A program made the translations under genes and the position numbers. A stretch of 64,000 nt of DNA from Trichomonas vaginalis G3 (lineage: Eukaryota > Parabasalia > Trichomonadida > Trichomonadidae), in NCBI RefSeq assembly GCF_026262505.1, contig NC_067205.1:8680001-8744000 (forward strand), in the 5' to 3' direction. Of the stretch, positions 19,504 to 29,699 are shown piece by piece; the stretch's first letter is position 1, and each line of letters opens with the position of its first letter. Below the pieces are notes generated by a model. That model searched no databases. It saw only the letters and a list, made by a program, of their open reading frames with translations, and was not told the DNA's origin.

Positions 19504-19611
19504 CCTCTCGCTACCCGAATCCATTCAAAGAAAATACGCCATGAAAAGACTGAAATTGTTGTATAAACTTCTTAACAATTGGGGGTCGAAGACAACTCAG
19601 ATTATAGTGAA

Positions 19612-20265
19612 ATGTTTAACAAAGTCATAGAATCTGTTAAACCAATTGAAAACGACATAAAAAATCCCGGTGTTCTTGTAGACCTTTTCGCCTCAAAATT
19701 ACCAGTTACAACCAATCTAATAGCAGCACAAGCTATAGAGCAATTTATTTTATGTTTTCCCAAGCAATATAGACAACACCTCAGGGAAACAAGAATAGGA
19801 AAATTTCAATTGGTGTATCCTACAACATACAACTATTACGAAGAAGCAAATGAATATGGAGAACTCTCATTCCATTTCACACTTTCAGTTCCTGAGGGAG
19901 AAGAAAAAGCAATCTTTCATGTACAATCTCTTGCAGGATGTGAAGGAAAACCTCACATCATAACTACTGTTGCAATTGACAAACCTGCAAGAGTCGAAGA
20001 CGATGTTTTGTTCGCGTCCATTGCTGGTTTTGGCATGGGAGAACCAATTCCAATTTCCCATTTCACAGAATACTCAGCACAACATTTTCAAAATGTAGAA
20101 TTCGTGTTCTACGACCATCAAAAGTTCCTGCTAACAAAACCAAAGAAACAATTTGTCTCAATATTTGTTGCTGGTCATGTGGCTGACAAAGAGCCATCAG
20201 ATACTGACTATGAAGAAGAGGAGGAGGAAGAAGAAAACGATAGCGATGTCGTTCTTATCGAATAA
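19612..20265 (+). CDS. Rightmost Polinton protein, unknown
   Basis: The first ATG in the frame is 19612 (MFNKVIESVKPIENDI), giving 217 residues; the open frame extends slightly further upstream. The central part is globular (IAAQAIEQFILCFPKQYRQ then GELSFHFTLSVPEGEEKAI), and the tail is strongly acidic (DYEEEEEEEENDSD). No family is recognised. It is the last gene before the element's right end. Confidence 0.6.
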   Translation: MFNKVIESVKPIENDIKNPGVLVDLFASKLPVTTNLIAAQAIEQFILCFPKQYRQHLRETRIGKFQLVYPTTYNYYEEANEYGELSFHFTLSVPEGEEKAIFHVQSLAGCEGKPHIITTVAIDKPARVEDDVLFASIAGFGMGEPIPISHFTEYSAQHFQNVEFVFYDHQKFLLTKPKKQFVSIFVAGHVADKEPSDTDYEEEEEEEENDSDVVLIE

Positions 20266-20293
20266 AAACTTTAATTTTTTACTAAACATCTTC

Positions 20294-20326
20294 GGGGCTA
20301 GAAGGGGCGCAGCCCCTGGAAGCCCC
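20294..20326. other. Nested GC-rich hairpin at Polinton right end
   Basis: GGGGCT pairs with AGCCCC (20294-20299 with 20321-20326). Inside, AGGGGC pairs with GCCCCT (20303-20308 with 20312-20317). A symmetric 3x3 internal loop separates the two stems and the apex is GCA. It is the most GC-rich spot in its surroundings and is followed by a poly-T run. It may be part of the terminal inverted repeat or act as a 3'-end or replication signal. Confidence 0.7.
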
Positions 20327-20952
20327 AATTCCATTTTTTTTTTTTTTTTAACATGATCGTTATATTGTTAATAAATCGATTATTGTTTTGAATGGATTCA
20401 TTACAAATTTCAAATAAATATTAATCTTTTTAACCATAACACGGAATTATAAATTTACAAGATAGCATATATAACGGAGAGACTGATAAAATTAGCCTAT
20501 ATCATTGAAAAATCATTGAATTTTATGATTAGAGATGGAAAATTCAATTATTTTGTTCAAGAGTACTTCAGATCCATTCTCCACAATGATGCACTCTAGA
20601 GCATCTCTATTACAAAACTGAATATAATGTTTGTCAAAACCCTAATTAAACTCAACTTGAAAAAATTCGAGAGTATTATAATATTTCATACTTATACAAT
20701 AACGAGATCATTATTTTAGTATTAAATAAATAGGCTTTTCTTGTCAGAAAAATTGAAAACTCTCCTAAGTTCAAAGAGATGAATGTCAAAAATATTTAAA
20801 AACCCCATTTATGAGACTTGGATATTACCAATTTGACCTAAAAATTCATATCGAGTTTTGACAAAAATTTTCGCCAAATCGGAAATCTTATTACCAAACA
20901 TATAATCAATAATTTTCTTCGAAATTTTAAAAATTTTTTACTCGTTCATTAG

Positions 20953-21990
20953 AAAGGTACACCCACTTCTTTAAGGTTATTTTTTTGGATATGAAGGCTA
21001 ACTTTACTCAGCTTTATTGTCTGAACTACTGATTTTGCTTCAACAAAAATTGCTCGATTCCGTTTTAAACAGCATAAAAAAGCATTGCCAGTATTTCTTT
21101 CGAAAACACTTTGAAGAAAAACAACTCATATTGCGAATTAAAAAATGAATATGTTATTTTGCTCCCACAAACTAGAACATCCCTTAAAATCATCATACAT
21201 TAGATAACATGCACGAAAACGTGTACCTTAGAATCGCAATTTTCAACCCTCAAAATCCACTGATAGAAAATCTTTATAACTTAATTAATTCTTATACTCT
21301 GCTAGTAACAGTATCATTGCTAAACCTTCACAGATTTTCGTCTATACGATTTCGAGATACGAGATGCATTTCTCAAAATTCATTACTTTAATACGGATAT
21401 TTACATTAAAACACGATGTTTATTACTAATATATCTTTTCTACATACTTTTTTTCTTCATATTATCCAAATATTATTTTACCATATTTCGAAATATAGCA
21501 TTCAATGCAAAAATACAAATATTTTATGACTCAAATCCAATATGATAATATATTTCAATTGTATAAGCTCAATTAGCATAGTCCGAATATATTGAAATTT
21601 CCAAAATTTCAATATATGATTATTTTAGTGCTACCGTATGGTTTTATGATAATAAGTACACATATCTATAATAAAATTAAGTGTTAATAATAAAATTTAT
21701 TCAAAAAATATCGAAAATAAATTAATGAAATTTCACAATAAAACAGTTACTTGTGATTAATAATGCAAATTTGTCGTTTTAATTTATTCATGTTTTGCCT
21801 TTGACACACAAATTTTTTAAAAAATGATGAAAATAATGGAATTTATTATATTTTTTCGTCGACATCTAACTCAAAATCCTATAGAAGGAATTTCCAAATT
21901 CCTTGATGAAACACTTTCAGATACCCTGTAGAATCTACATAACAAAATTCAAACAAAAACTATCAGTGGAAGTTTAGTGGGTGTACCTTT
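20953..21990. mobile_element. 1,038-bp DNA element with 8-bp target duplication
   Basis: A perfect 15-bp terminal inverted repeat AAAGGTACACCCACT (20953-20967 and 21976-21990) bounds the element. An 8-bp direct repeat TTCATTAG flanks it (20945-20952 and 21991-21998). An 8-bp duplication is typical of hAT-like and P-like transposases. The interior is AT-rich with no credible transposase frame, so the element is non-autonomous or fully decayed. The rest of the 20350-22285 interval shows no gene. Confidence 0.75.
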
Positions 21991-22285
21991 TTCATTAGGG
22001 TTATTTTCAGAGAACAAATTTTTCATTACTTCAAGTAATCCAACAGGTACCTCTATTTCATACGAATTATATTTAAAGCCTTTTGAAAATATTGAATTGA
22101 TAGTATATAATTCAGTGATTGAATCGGTAGGTTTACAAGATTAATCATAAAATGCTCTATAACTTGTATATATTCCGAAATATTCGCGATTGCTAAAAAA
22201 ACAATCAATATGATTTTGAGAAGGCATCAAATCAAGAAATTGAATATAATCTTGGCCAAAATTAAAAGCTATATTTTTTCTTGTT

Positions 22286-22726
22286 ATGGGTGTTCCATCT
22301 GTCCTCTTCGTATGCACAGGAAATATTTGTCGCTCTCCAGTTGCTGAAGTGATCTGCAGCAAGTATACAAAGGGCTCTATTAAGACTGATTCTGCTGGAA
22401 TTTCGAATCACCACGTCAATGAACAAGCTGACGAAAGAGTTTTCGAAATCGTATCCCAACACGGAATCGATATTAGTAAGCATAGAGCCAGACAAATCCG
22501 CGCTGATGACTGGATGCTCTTTGATTACATTGTAGCCCTCGACCAGAAGGTTTATGATGTACTCTTGAACATGAGACCAAATACATCAATCTCAAAAGTC
22601 GTTCTTTACGGTAATATCAGAGATCCTTACTTTTGTGGTCGTACAGGATTCCACAAAATGTACGAAGAAATCGAAACAGTTATGCCAAAATTCTTAGAAA
22701 GCAACAAAATTTACAACATGAGCTAA
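22286..22726 (+). CDS. Low-molecular-weight protein tyrosine phosphatase
   Basis: A complete 146-residue enzyme of the cytosolic low-molecular-weight phosphotyrosine phosphatase family (EC 3.1.3.48). The P-loop VCTGNICRSP carries the nucleophile Cys10 and Arg16 near the N-terminus, and the general acid is Asp113 in IRDPYF. Length and motif spacing match bacterial and eukaryotic family members. It has no signal peptide or membrane segment and would act in the cytosol on phosphotyrosine proteins or small phosphates. It is a single-exon gene; no strong TCA-type initiator is evident directly upstream. Confidence 0.97.
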   Translation: MGVPSVLFVCTGNICRSPVAEVICSKYTKGSIKTDSAGISNHHVNEQADERVFEIVSQHGIDISKHRARQIRADDWMLFDYIVALDQKVYDVLLNMRPNTSISKVVLYGNIRDPYFCGRTGFHKMYEEIETVMPKFLESNKIYNMS

Positions 22727-23115
22727 GTTCATGGCTTATCTATATATTTTTTTTATAAATGTTTGTTATTTTAGCCATAGATCATAAACTATTCCACTAT
22801 CCCTGCTTTCTATATGATAGATCTTTTATTATTTTTTTTTCGTTTTGTTGGTAATGTATTGCCTTGCATAACGATTTTTGAACGTTTTGTTCGTCTAAGA
22901 AATCTAAGGAGAGGAAACAAATAGTTGTGTGAGCGCAATTAATTACTACTGGGATATTAGCATTAAAGTCCAATATTGGTGAATATGAAAATAACTCTTA
23001 TATTATTTCAGAATGTTTGAGCTTAAGAGTAAATCACTTTCAAGTAATACAGACTATTTATAAAGGAATTGGATGCACAATAGCATTTTGTTATTTATGC
23101 CAGAAATGGAATGTA
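22727..23115. other. Intergenic, no gene seen
   Basis: AT-rich sequence between the phosphatase and the small MULE copy. I see no reading frame, RNA gene or repeat that I can support. Confidence 0.6.
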
Positions 23116-23211
23116 ATTTTCTTATGGCAAACCCAAATTTTAGCTAAAAGTGACAGGAAAAAAAACGTTTAGTATTAAAAAAAAGACCGATGAGAGCTTC
23201 GTTCGAAATAT

Positions 23212-23273
23212 AGAGGGAACTGAGAATGCGCAACCATTCTCAGGGAATATTGGATGCTATTCCCGTTCCCTCT
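23212..23273. other. Perfect three-way-junction inverted repeat (MULE copy 1)
   Basis: AGAGGGAAC (23212-23220) pairs with GTTCCCTCT (23265-23273) as an outer stem. Inside lie two perfect hairpins: TGAGAATG/CATTCTCA with loop cgcaac, and GGGAATA/TATTCCC with loop ttggatgc. There are no unpaired bases at the junction. The same 62 bp recurs unchanged at 34061-34122. Confidence 0.9.
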
Positions 23274-23317
23274 GTATGGAAAATTGAGGTTTTCAAAGGG
23301 AGTTAAAATAATATCAA

Positions 23318-23677
23318 ATTTATACTAATTTACTTCAAAATACAAAAGTATTTGACAGCTAAAATTAGTTACTTTAGCAAGCCTATCAATACCCTTTTAC
23401 GATTATTGTTACTTTTTCGAAATAAAAGTAAAAACCAATTTATACTAATTTACTTCAAAATACAAAAGTATTTGACAGCTAAAATTAGTTACTTTAGCAA
23501 GCCTATCAATACCCTTTTACGATTATTGTTACTTTTTCGAAATAAAAGTAAAAACCAATTTATACTAATTTACTTCAAAATACAAAAGTATTTGACAGCT
23601 AAAATTAGTTACTTTAGCAAGCCTATCAATACCCTTTTACGATTATTGCTACTTTTTCGAAATAAAATAAATTTATT
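23318..23677. repeat. 120-bp tandem repeat, three units (MULE subterminal)
   Basis: Three near-identical units beginning tttatactaatttacttc. The larger MULE has two units at about 34167-34406. The period is a multiple of three, so a 40-residue repeat is open in one frame, but the translation is not a plausible protein. Confidence 0.9.
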
Positions 23678-23769
23678 AGCAAAAACCTTTTTTTTCTTAG
23701 TAAAAATAAACGAAATTTTTTACCTTATGAACTTTTGATGGAAATATGCAAATTTAAAATAATAAAGAA

Positions 23770-23902
23770 AGCCGCGAGCAAAGCGATCGGCTTAGTTCGA
23801 AGATTTTGATTCAAATCTTTGCTGATCTGTAATTCGCGGAAGCCGCGAGCGAATCGAGCGGCTTAGGTCTAAGATTTTGATTCAAATCTTTGCTTATATT
23901 CC
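23770..23902. repeat. Right subterminal direct repeats of the MULE
   Basis: Two ~70-bp units begin with agccgcgagcgaa, contain GCCGC...GCGGC half-palindromes, and end with AAGATTT-tgatt-CAAATCTT hairpins. The same pair occurs in the large MULE at about 39030-39160. Such subterminal repeats are typical transposase-binding regions. Confidence 0.65.
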
Positions 23903-24139
23903 TTAAATTCTTTATGAAACTCGCAACAGTTCCATAAAAAATTTTAAATTCTAAACTGTCGAAATTACCGATCGGTAATCACACCCTTCACGGGTGTGTC
24001 ACTTTTAGCTAAAATTACCCCTACTCATTTTCTTATGGAGTTTGCATGACCAATGGATTACTATTATATGTATTTATTGAATTGCGCAAAACTTGCTAAA
24101 AACTCAGAAAATTTAATAAAAAAATAACAAAAATAATCT

Positions 24140-26617
24140 TTAAGCGGAATAAGTAACAACATTTTCTCCATTACCATGAACCCATATGAAAGGTGGCATT
24201 GATTCGGAAACAACATCAATTGTTCCAAGCCAAACATTTGGATCTTGAGTGGCTCTTGGAATTGGCATCGAACAAAGAATCATTGAGCTCTGGGCACTTG
24301 TTTTGAAAATAAGATCTCTTAGCCTTAAAAATGTCTCTACTTTCTTCATTGTCATTTCATCGCAATTATTAATATTCAAAGCTTTCCATTTATCCATGCT
24401 TTCTTGGCTTGGCTTATCTTCAATACCATTCAGAACGATAACTTCTGCATTGATTCTGAACAAGTGCATAAGTTTGGTGATCTTCACTTGAATTTCATTA
24501 AGAGATTCTGTTCTTTCTGTTACAGAAAGTACTCTCAATGGACAATTCTTCCATGATTCCTGCATTTGAATCAAAAATCCAAGAAGTACTGTAAGACCAC
24601 CATCATCTACAAGCCACCAAACATCAATTGGCCAAGTTTGTTCTAAACTCTGATCAACTGTTTCAAAGTTTCTTGCAAGACAAACACCAAGGTATGAATC
24701 GAAAGCTGAACCGACAAATTCGAAACTTTTCGGATTTTTCAGGAATTTTTGAGTTATGCTTGTACAAAGGACATTTGAAGTAATCTTTCCTACACCTGTT
24801 GATGATATAAGAGCAGGAATCTTCTCAATTCCAATTGTTCTCCAATTCTTGAATAAAACTGTTGCTGCAAAGAAATCAGGCTTAGTAATTTCCTGAGGAT
24901 TATCAACACCATATGATGATAAGAACAATATTGATGATGAAACTTCTGCAGCATCATTAAATGGCAAAGCATTTTGTAATTGTTTCTTTTCAGTACCATC
25001 TCTTTCAATTAAGAACTCAAATATAGGTCTATAGTTCTTAACATGTGGTGCAAACTGATTAAGTTTGTCAATACGACTGATTGTATCAGAGAATAAAATT
25101 GATTGTGGATATTCTCCCCATTTGGAGTTAGAACTATCATGCCAATGGAAGTATCCGAAAATAATGCCAACAACAATAAAAGAAACCAAACAAATGATCC
25201 AATTGATCAAGAAAACTGATGCGAAGCACATAATTGCTCCAAGAACAGCAGTTATTGGATGATAATACTTCCAACTTGGTCTCCATGATGGTGCATGGGA
25301 TAGTTTGCAAACTAAACTTGAAAATGAAACAATACCGTATGAAATTAAGAATAATGAGGAAATAACTGGACCAATTGCATTCAAATTCTTGAACACAAAT
25401 GTACTAATAACAGTAAGGATGTATGCAAGTAAGAAACCCCATATTGGATCACCAGATTTCTTCTTTCCCCAAGCAAAGATGTCAAAAATTTTGGGCAAGA
25501 TTTTATCTTTGCAAAGAGCCTGGAATGTTTTTGGAGCTCCAACCATTGCAGAAGAGACAGAGCTGAATGAGGCACAGAGCAAACCAATGTAAATAATCCA
25601 CTTCCATGCACTAACTTCTGCCAAAAGTCCGTAATTATTTACAAGTGTACTTTGATCAGCTGCTGAAGCTAAGATTGTAGCAGTAATCAAGTAAACAACT
25701 GTTGTAGTAATGATAGCGAGTAATGTTCCCAAAGGAATTGCGTGATTTGGATCTTTAAGATCTCCAGATATGTTTGCACCTGCCATAATACCAGTGCATG
25801 CAGGGAAATAGACAGCAAATATAGTAAAGAATGATTCTCCTTTCTGGTATTTAGGATATAGGTTAGCTTTGATGTTCGATACTTTCCATGATGGTGTTTT
25901 TGGTATAGCAAAGCCGATGAATACCAGTACAACTGATATTATGATCACAATGAAAAGACACCATTGCATTACTGACTCGAAAGCCAATGAAATGCAAATT
26001 AAAATAAATGCGAACGTGGCTAGAGCGATGCCTATGATCTCTATATCCCATTTTCCATCTGTTGTAATAGGATGCGGCAGAATCATTTCGAGTGTTTCCT
26101 CGAAACCGAAGACATTTAATATGACGGTAAATAAAGTTGCCAAAGAAAAGACAACACCAATGGTACCACCAAAATCAGGGCCTAATGATCTTGATATACA
26201 ATAGTAAACGCCGCCACCTTTGATTGTACCATTTGTTACTATAGCAGACAATGACAAAGTTGTGAAAATATCAGCAAGAGCGGAAACAATGATCATTACG
26301 TATGTGAGTAATAATCCACAGTTTCCAACGACCCAGCCAAGACGTAGATAATAAACAACTGATATGATATTGAGAACGCATCTAAGATAAACTCCATCAA
26401 ACCAACCAAAGTTAGCACCTTTCTTAGATTTTGTAACAGGCATAAGATTGTTATCAACTGAATCTGCGTTTGTTCTGATATCTACGGGCGAAGCTCTCTT
26501 GATTCCAAAGCTTCTATAAAATACAGTCGCTGGAATGTTTTCATATGTATCAATAGCTGATGGTACTGCTGGACTTTCTAATTCCATGGCTTTTCCATCA
26601 TCATGCTGGTCTTCCAT
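24140..26617 (-). CDS. SLC12-family cation-chloride cotransporter
   Basis: A complete 825-residue membrane transporter of the NKCC/KCC (SLC12) family, moving chloride together with potassium and/or sodium. After an 85-residue cytosolic N-terminus, about twelve hydrophobic helices run from roughly residue 85 to 530. Family motifs include the GWVVGNCGLLLTYVMI start of the core and GIMAGANISGDLKDPNHAIP, the signature loop. The C-terminal cytosolic domain carries IDVWWLVDDGGLTVL and ends with PPFIWVHGNGENVVTYSA, the usual SLC12 ending. It would act in volume and ion regulation at the plasma or a vacuolar membrane. Ion selectivity cannot be read from sequence alone. Confidence 0.96.
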   Translation of the reverse strand: MEDQHDDGKAMELESPAVPSAIDTYENIPATVFYRSFGIKRASPVDIRTNADSVDNNLMPVTKSKKGANFGWFDGVYLRCVLNIISVVYYLRLGWVVGNCGLLLTYVMIIVSALADIFTTLSLSAIVTNGTIKGGGVYYCISRSLGPDFGGTIGVVFSLATLFTVILNVFGFEETLEMILPHPITTDGKWDIEIIGIALATFAFILICISLAFESVMQWCLFIVIIISVVLVFIGFAIPKTPSWKVSNIKANLYPKYQKGESFFTIFAVYFPACTGIMAGANISGDLKDPNHAIPLGTLLAIITTTVVYLITATILASAADQSTLVNNYGLLAEVSAWKWIIYIGLLCASFSSVSSAMVGAPKTFQALCKDKILPKIFDIFAWGKKKSGDPIWGFLLAYILTVISTFVFKNLNAIGPVISSLFLISYGIVSFSSLVCKLSHAPSWRPSWKYYHPITAVLGAIMCFASVFLINWIICLVSFIVVGIIFGYFHWHDSSNSKWGEYPQSILFSDTISRIDKLNQFAPHVKNYRPIFEFLIERDGTEKKQLQNALPFNDAAEVSSSILFLSSYGVDNPQEITKPDFFAATVLFKNWRTIGIEKIPALISSTGVGKITSNVLCTSITQKFLKNPKSFEFVGSAFDSYLGVCLARNFETVDQSLEQTWPIDVWWLVDDGGLTVLLGFLIQMQESWKNCPLRVLSVTERTESLNEIQVKITKLMHLFRINAEVIVLNGIEDKPSQESMDKWKALNINNCDEMTMKKVETFLRLRDLIFKTSAQSSMILCSMPIPRATQDPNVWLGTIDVVSESMPPFIWVHGNGENVVTYSA

Positions 26618-26629
26618 GATATTTTATTT

Positions 26630-26634
26630 AATGA
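26630..26634 (-). promoter_or_regulatory. Initiator TCATT for the SLC12 gene
   Basis: On the minus strand, TATCATTAAATAAAATATC precedes the ATG; TCATT lies about 12 nt upstream. This fits the trichomonad initiator and supports the chosen start codon. Confidence 0.65.
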
Positions 26635-26639
26635 TAGTC

Positions 26640-27542
26640 CTTTCAGAGGACCATTCAATTTTATAAAACAAAATCTTTATAAAAAAACGCGTGATAATAA
26701 TTTAATTAATTTTCTCAAATGATGAAGTTTAACGATATTTCAATAATTGAGGAGGATGATCGATGAGAGCTAACAAAAATTTGAATTCAATGCTGATGTT
26801 ACATGATGAGAGTAAAATTTTTGATGGAAAATAATCCAAATACTAATTCCCAATTAATTTTTTTTAATTTTATAGATTTCCTTCAATTTAAGGGAGTAAA
26901 AGTGGCATTGATCGTCAATTTTGTCACACAAATTTTTGAATAATCAGATTTCCAGGCGAATAATTCACACTTCAGGTTTGGTTGTATACAAAAGAATCAT
27001 TTTCGGTATTTTTATCAAAAATGGGGCTAGATTCAAAAAATATCAATTTTATTGTCATTATGACACAGGCTTATATAAATTATAAAACGGGAAATCAGAT
27101 CTATCCAAATACCAACATTATTACTTTAATTTGATATCCTTAAAAGATTCATAATTTCGATATTTTGTTTTCGTATATATCTGAATCATCCCATAATTCA
27201 GATGATTAACAATGGATATGTCCGTAATGTATCAGCACTTTCATGAAGCTCTTGATTCAAAATATTTATATGTTTTAAATTTTTAATTATTAAACGACTT
27301 ATTATTATTAAATTATTAGCACCGAATAACTTTGGAACACATGTCCATCAAATGTTAACAATAAAAACGGATTCAAGGCTAAATTTTATGGATCCGGTAA
27401 AAACATTGGTTTTTATTAATCAATTCAATGAAGATTATATCTTATAAGATGAGTAGATCAATAACACGCAATATTAACCATTAAACCTCATTCTTTTTGA
27501 ATCAATTTCCATTTCAAATCGTGATTTTAGCACTTTAATGCA
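26640..27542. other. Intergenic, no gene seen
   Basis: AT-rich sequence upstream of the cotransporter. No credible frame, RNA gene or repeat was found. Confidence 0.55.
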
Positions 27543-27546
27543 AAAT

Positions 27547-28495
27547 TGTTGCATGCTAAGTTCGGTCAACGATAGAAATTGAGTGGAAATTAATCGTCGA
27601 GGAAGTACGATTATGTAAAGTAAAAAATGTTGTGGGATTTTTAATATTATATATTATTTTATAATAAAAAATTTTTTGAGTCATTTTAAGAAGCACATAT
27701 AATTTTTTGAATTTAAAAATTAAAGTAGTGTCAAACGAATTTATCACTTAATTTAATACTCAGATTTCTTAAAATTAATGAAAAAAGTGTTTTCTGAGAA
27801 CTTTTGAGAATGGTTTTCAAATTCCATTATTGAAAATATATAGGTATTGTATGAAATTCAAACTCTATATTTATTAAAATTCTAAATTTTTAATAAAATA
27901 ACTTTTCAGAGGAATATGATTTTGAATGGTTGATTAATAAGTATAAAAATGTCTACGATTTTAAGGAGGGAATTGTTCCTTATGAGGTATACATCATAAC
28001 TATATACCTCATAAGGAACAATTCCCTCTAGATAGCTGGGAAACTTTCTCTGAATAACTTATCATTTGGAGAAAGTTTCCCAGCTATCTATTAGAAACTA
28101 AAGGCTGTGAGGCACTAATATATAATCAGTGCCTCATAGCCTTTAGTTTCTTATTAAAAACGAGAAAACTTGTTCGAAATGATAAACAATTTCGAACAAG
28201 TTTTCTCGTTTTAAGGAGGGAATTGTTCCTTATGAGGTATACATCATAACTATATACCTCATAAGGAACAATTCCCTCTTGATATCCTGGATATTTTTGA
28301 ATATATTTTTTTAATTAAAGTTCTCAAAAGTATTATCAAAAGTGATTTTTTAAAAATATCTCCAATTAATTAACTAATTAAAAGTATTATATTTTTAAAA
28401 TTAAATAGTTTTTCAATTTTTTTGAAGGAATTGAGATACTTCCCACGACAATAAAATTGAGAGGTTTACATTATGACTGATCTTAGCATGCAACA
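27547..28495. mobile_element. Hairpin-array MITE, copy A (4-bp TSD)
   Basis: A 949-bp element with perfect 14-bp terminal repeats TGTTGCATGCTAAG, flanked by the 4-bp direct repeat AAAT (27543-27546 and 28496-28499). It holds five consecutive perfect or nearly perfect hairpins. It has no coding capacity. TGTTG...CAACA ends with a 4-bp duplication recall Ginger-type (integrase-related) DNA transposons, but no transposase is present to confirm this. Copy A is the least eroded of the three. Confidence 0.88.
27966..28278. repeat. Array of five hairpins inside MITE copy A
   Basis: Stem 1: 27966-27991 with 28003-28028 (26 bp). Stem 2: 28029-28050 with 28069-28090 (22 bp). Stem 3: 28093-28116 with 28128-28151 (24 bp, one mismatch). 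Stem 4: 28157-28180 with 28189-28212 (24 bp). Stem 5: 28216-28241 with 28253-28278, the same sequence as stem 1. The loops are AT-rich, 8 to 18 nt long. Confidence 0.95.
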
Positions 28496-28499
28496 AAAT

Positions 28500-29699
28500 A
28501 AGATATATAGTAATGAAGTCATATTTATATATAAACAACGAACAAGAACAATAGCAATTTAAACTTTTGTCACTTTTTATAATGTAAAGCTTTACAACAT
28601 TTTTAATTTCCTTGCTTTATTTGACTTCTTCAGTCCAATTTAGCGCCAAATTAATAACTGATGATTAGGCATCAATTGGGTCTCAATATTTTAGCAGCAA
28701 CGACTTTACATCTTTTTCAAAAATTTTAGAATTTCGAATTCAAAGATTTTACGTTTTTATTTCATATTAAATTCCTCAACAGCAGTTAGATAGGTAGTTT
28801 TCATAGAGTCCAAAAAAATAAATATTATTTTTCGAATTTCATCAAAAAAGCTTGTGAACCACTGAATTCTAGGACCATTACGATTAATAATTTTTGATTT
28901 ATTTTTAATTTCCTATTTCGATATAAATTTTTTGAAAAAAACTGAAATGAAGTTAGTTTCACACGGTTGATTACTCGTAATTAAAAACAATCAGTTGAAA
29001 GTAATATGAAATACGGCAAAATGATAAATCTTGAGTTTTTGATTTCCCTTTGTAAATCCTGAGCCGAAGAATGATCGATATAACATATAGAATGTGAAAA
29101 AACATATGTGATAATATCGCGATATAATTCTTATTTTTTTATAAAATAATTACCCTATTACTTAAAAAAACCAGAGCGCTATTTGCAATAGTACTTTCAT
29201 AAGATTTGGTATAACAATTAAGACTTACTGAAGTGAGTGATTTAGGTCTTTCGCATATAAATCCCTATAAAATATATATAACTTGAAGAATATACTAAAC
29301 AAGGAATACATTCATCAGGATATATAATACCCAACACAATATTTAGCATAAAATCTAATTTACGCAATAATTTTCCAAACAATAGAAAATAATTGCTTTA
29401 ATCATGTTATCTAATAACTAATTTACAATAATATGAAATGGGGTAGTCAGAAATCAGTGAATTCTTGTTGCTCTATCAGTTTCATAAATATGACTTCTTT
29501 CAAAAATCCAACTTTTCGTAATCATAAAGAGACTTATTTATCTACAATATTTTTCATTTTCAAATTAACATTCAATTTCTTTTAAAAAGTTGTCAATAAA
29601 AAAAAGTCAGAAATGATGTTTAGTTTTATGCCATTATTAATATGAATATAACGTTGTTTTCAAATTTTCAAATTTTCAATACAATTGAAAATAATCAGA
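28500..29699. other. Intergenic, no gene seen
   Basis: About 1.2 kb of AT-rich DNA between MITE copy A and the AT-hook gene. I see no frame, RNA gene or repeat that I can support; the last 150 bp should hold the AT-hook gene promoter. Confidence 0.55.

Larger units (their letters stand above)
1..20350. mobile_element. Polinton/Maverick element, right part, broken
   Basis: A run of virus-like genes on both strands defines this element: integrase, protein-primed type DNA polymerase B, packaging ATPase, SF3 helicase and a jelly-roll major capsid protein. That set is diagnostic of Polintons, which are large and common in Trichomonas. The base composition is less AT-rich than the host DNA to the right. 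The left end lies outside the window, so the terminal inverted repeats cannot be compared. The right end is placed near the poly-T tract after the GC hairpin at 20294-20326. Several core genes are interrupted; I estimate ten to fifteen breaks in total, so it is a fossil of moderate age. I did not find an adenain-like protease. Confidence 0.93.
23126..24026. mobile_element. Non-autonomous MULE, 901 bp, 10-bp TSD
   Basis: Terminal inverted repeats share AATTTTAGCTAAAAGTGAC. The element is flanked by a 10-bp direct repeat ATTTTCTTAT (23116-23125 and 24027-24036), as expected for Mutator-like elements (8-11 bp). Both ends are nearly identical to those of the 5.3-kb MULE at 33977-39281, and the transposase region is missing. 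The deletion junction lies at a short ATAAA microhomology near 23705. It is therefore an internal deletion derivative of the larger element. Confidence 0.9.

Noticed and set aside
1-20350. Adenain-like cysteine protease expected in Polintons
   Set aside because: I looked for the His...Asp/Glu...Gln...Cys order in the unknown genes but found no convincing match, so I do not assign it; it may lie left of the window.
23352-23738. 128-residue open frame with 40-residue repeats, also found at 34201-34494
   Set aside because: It is the 120-bp subterminal repeat of the MULE read through; the period is a multiple of three. It shows no protein-like features and lies in a transposon end.
27966-28278. 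Possible CRISPR-like array
   Set aside because: The repeated units are inverted hairpins inside a transposon with TIRs and a target duplication, not direct repeats with unique spacers; the genome is eukaryotic.
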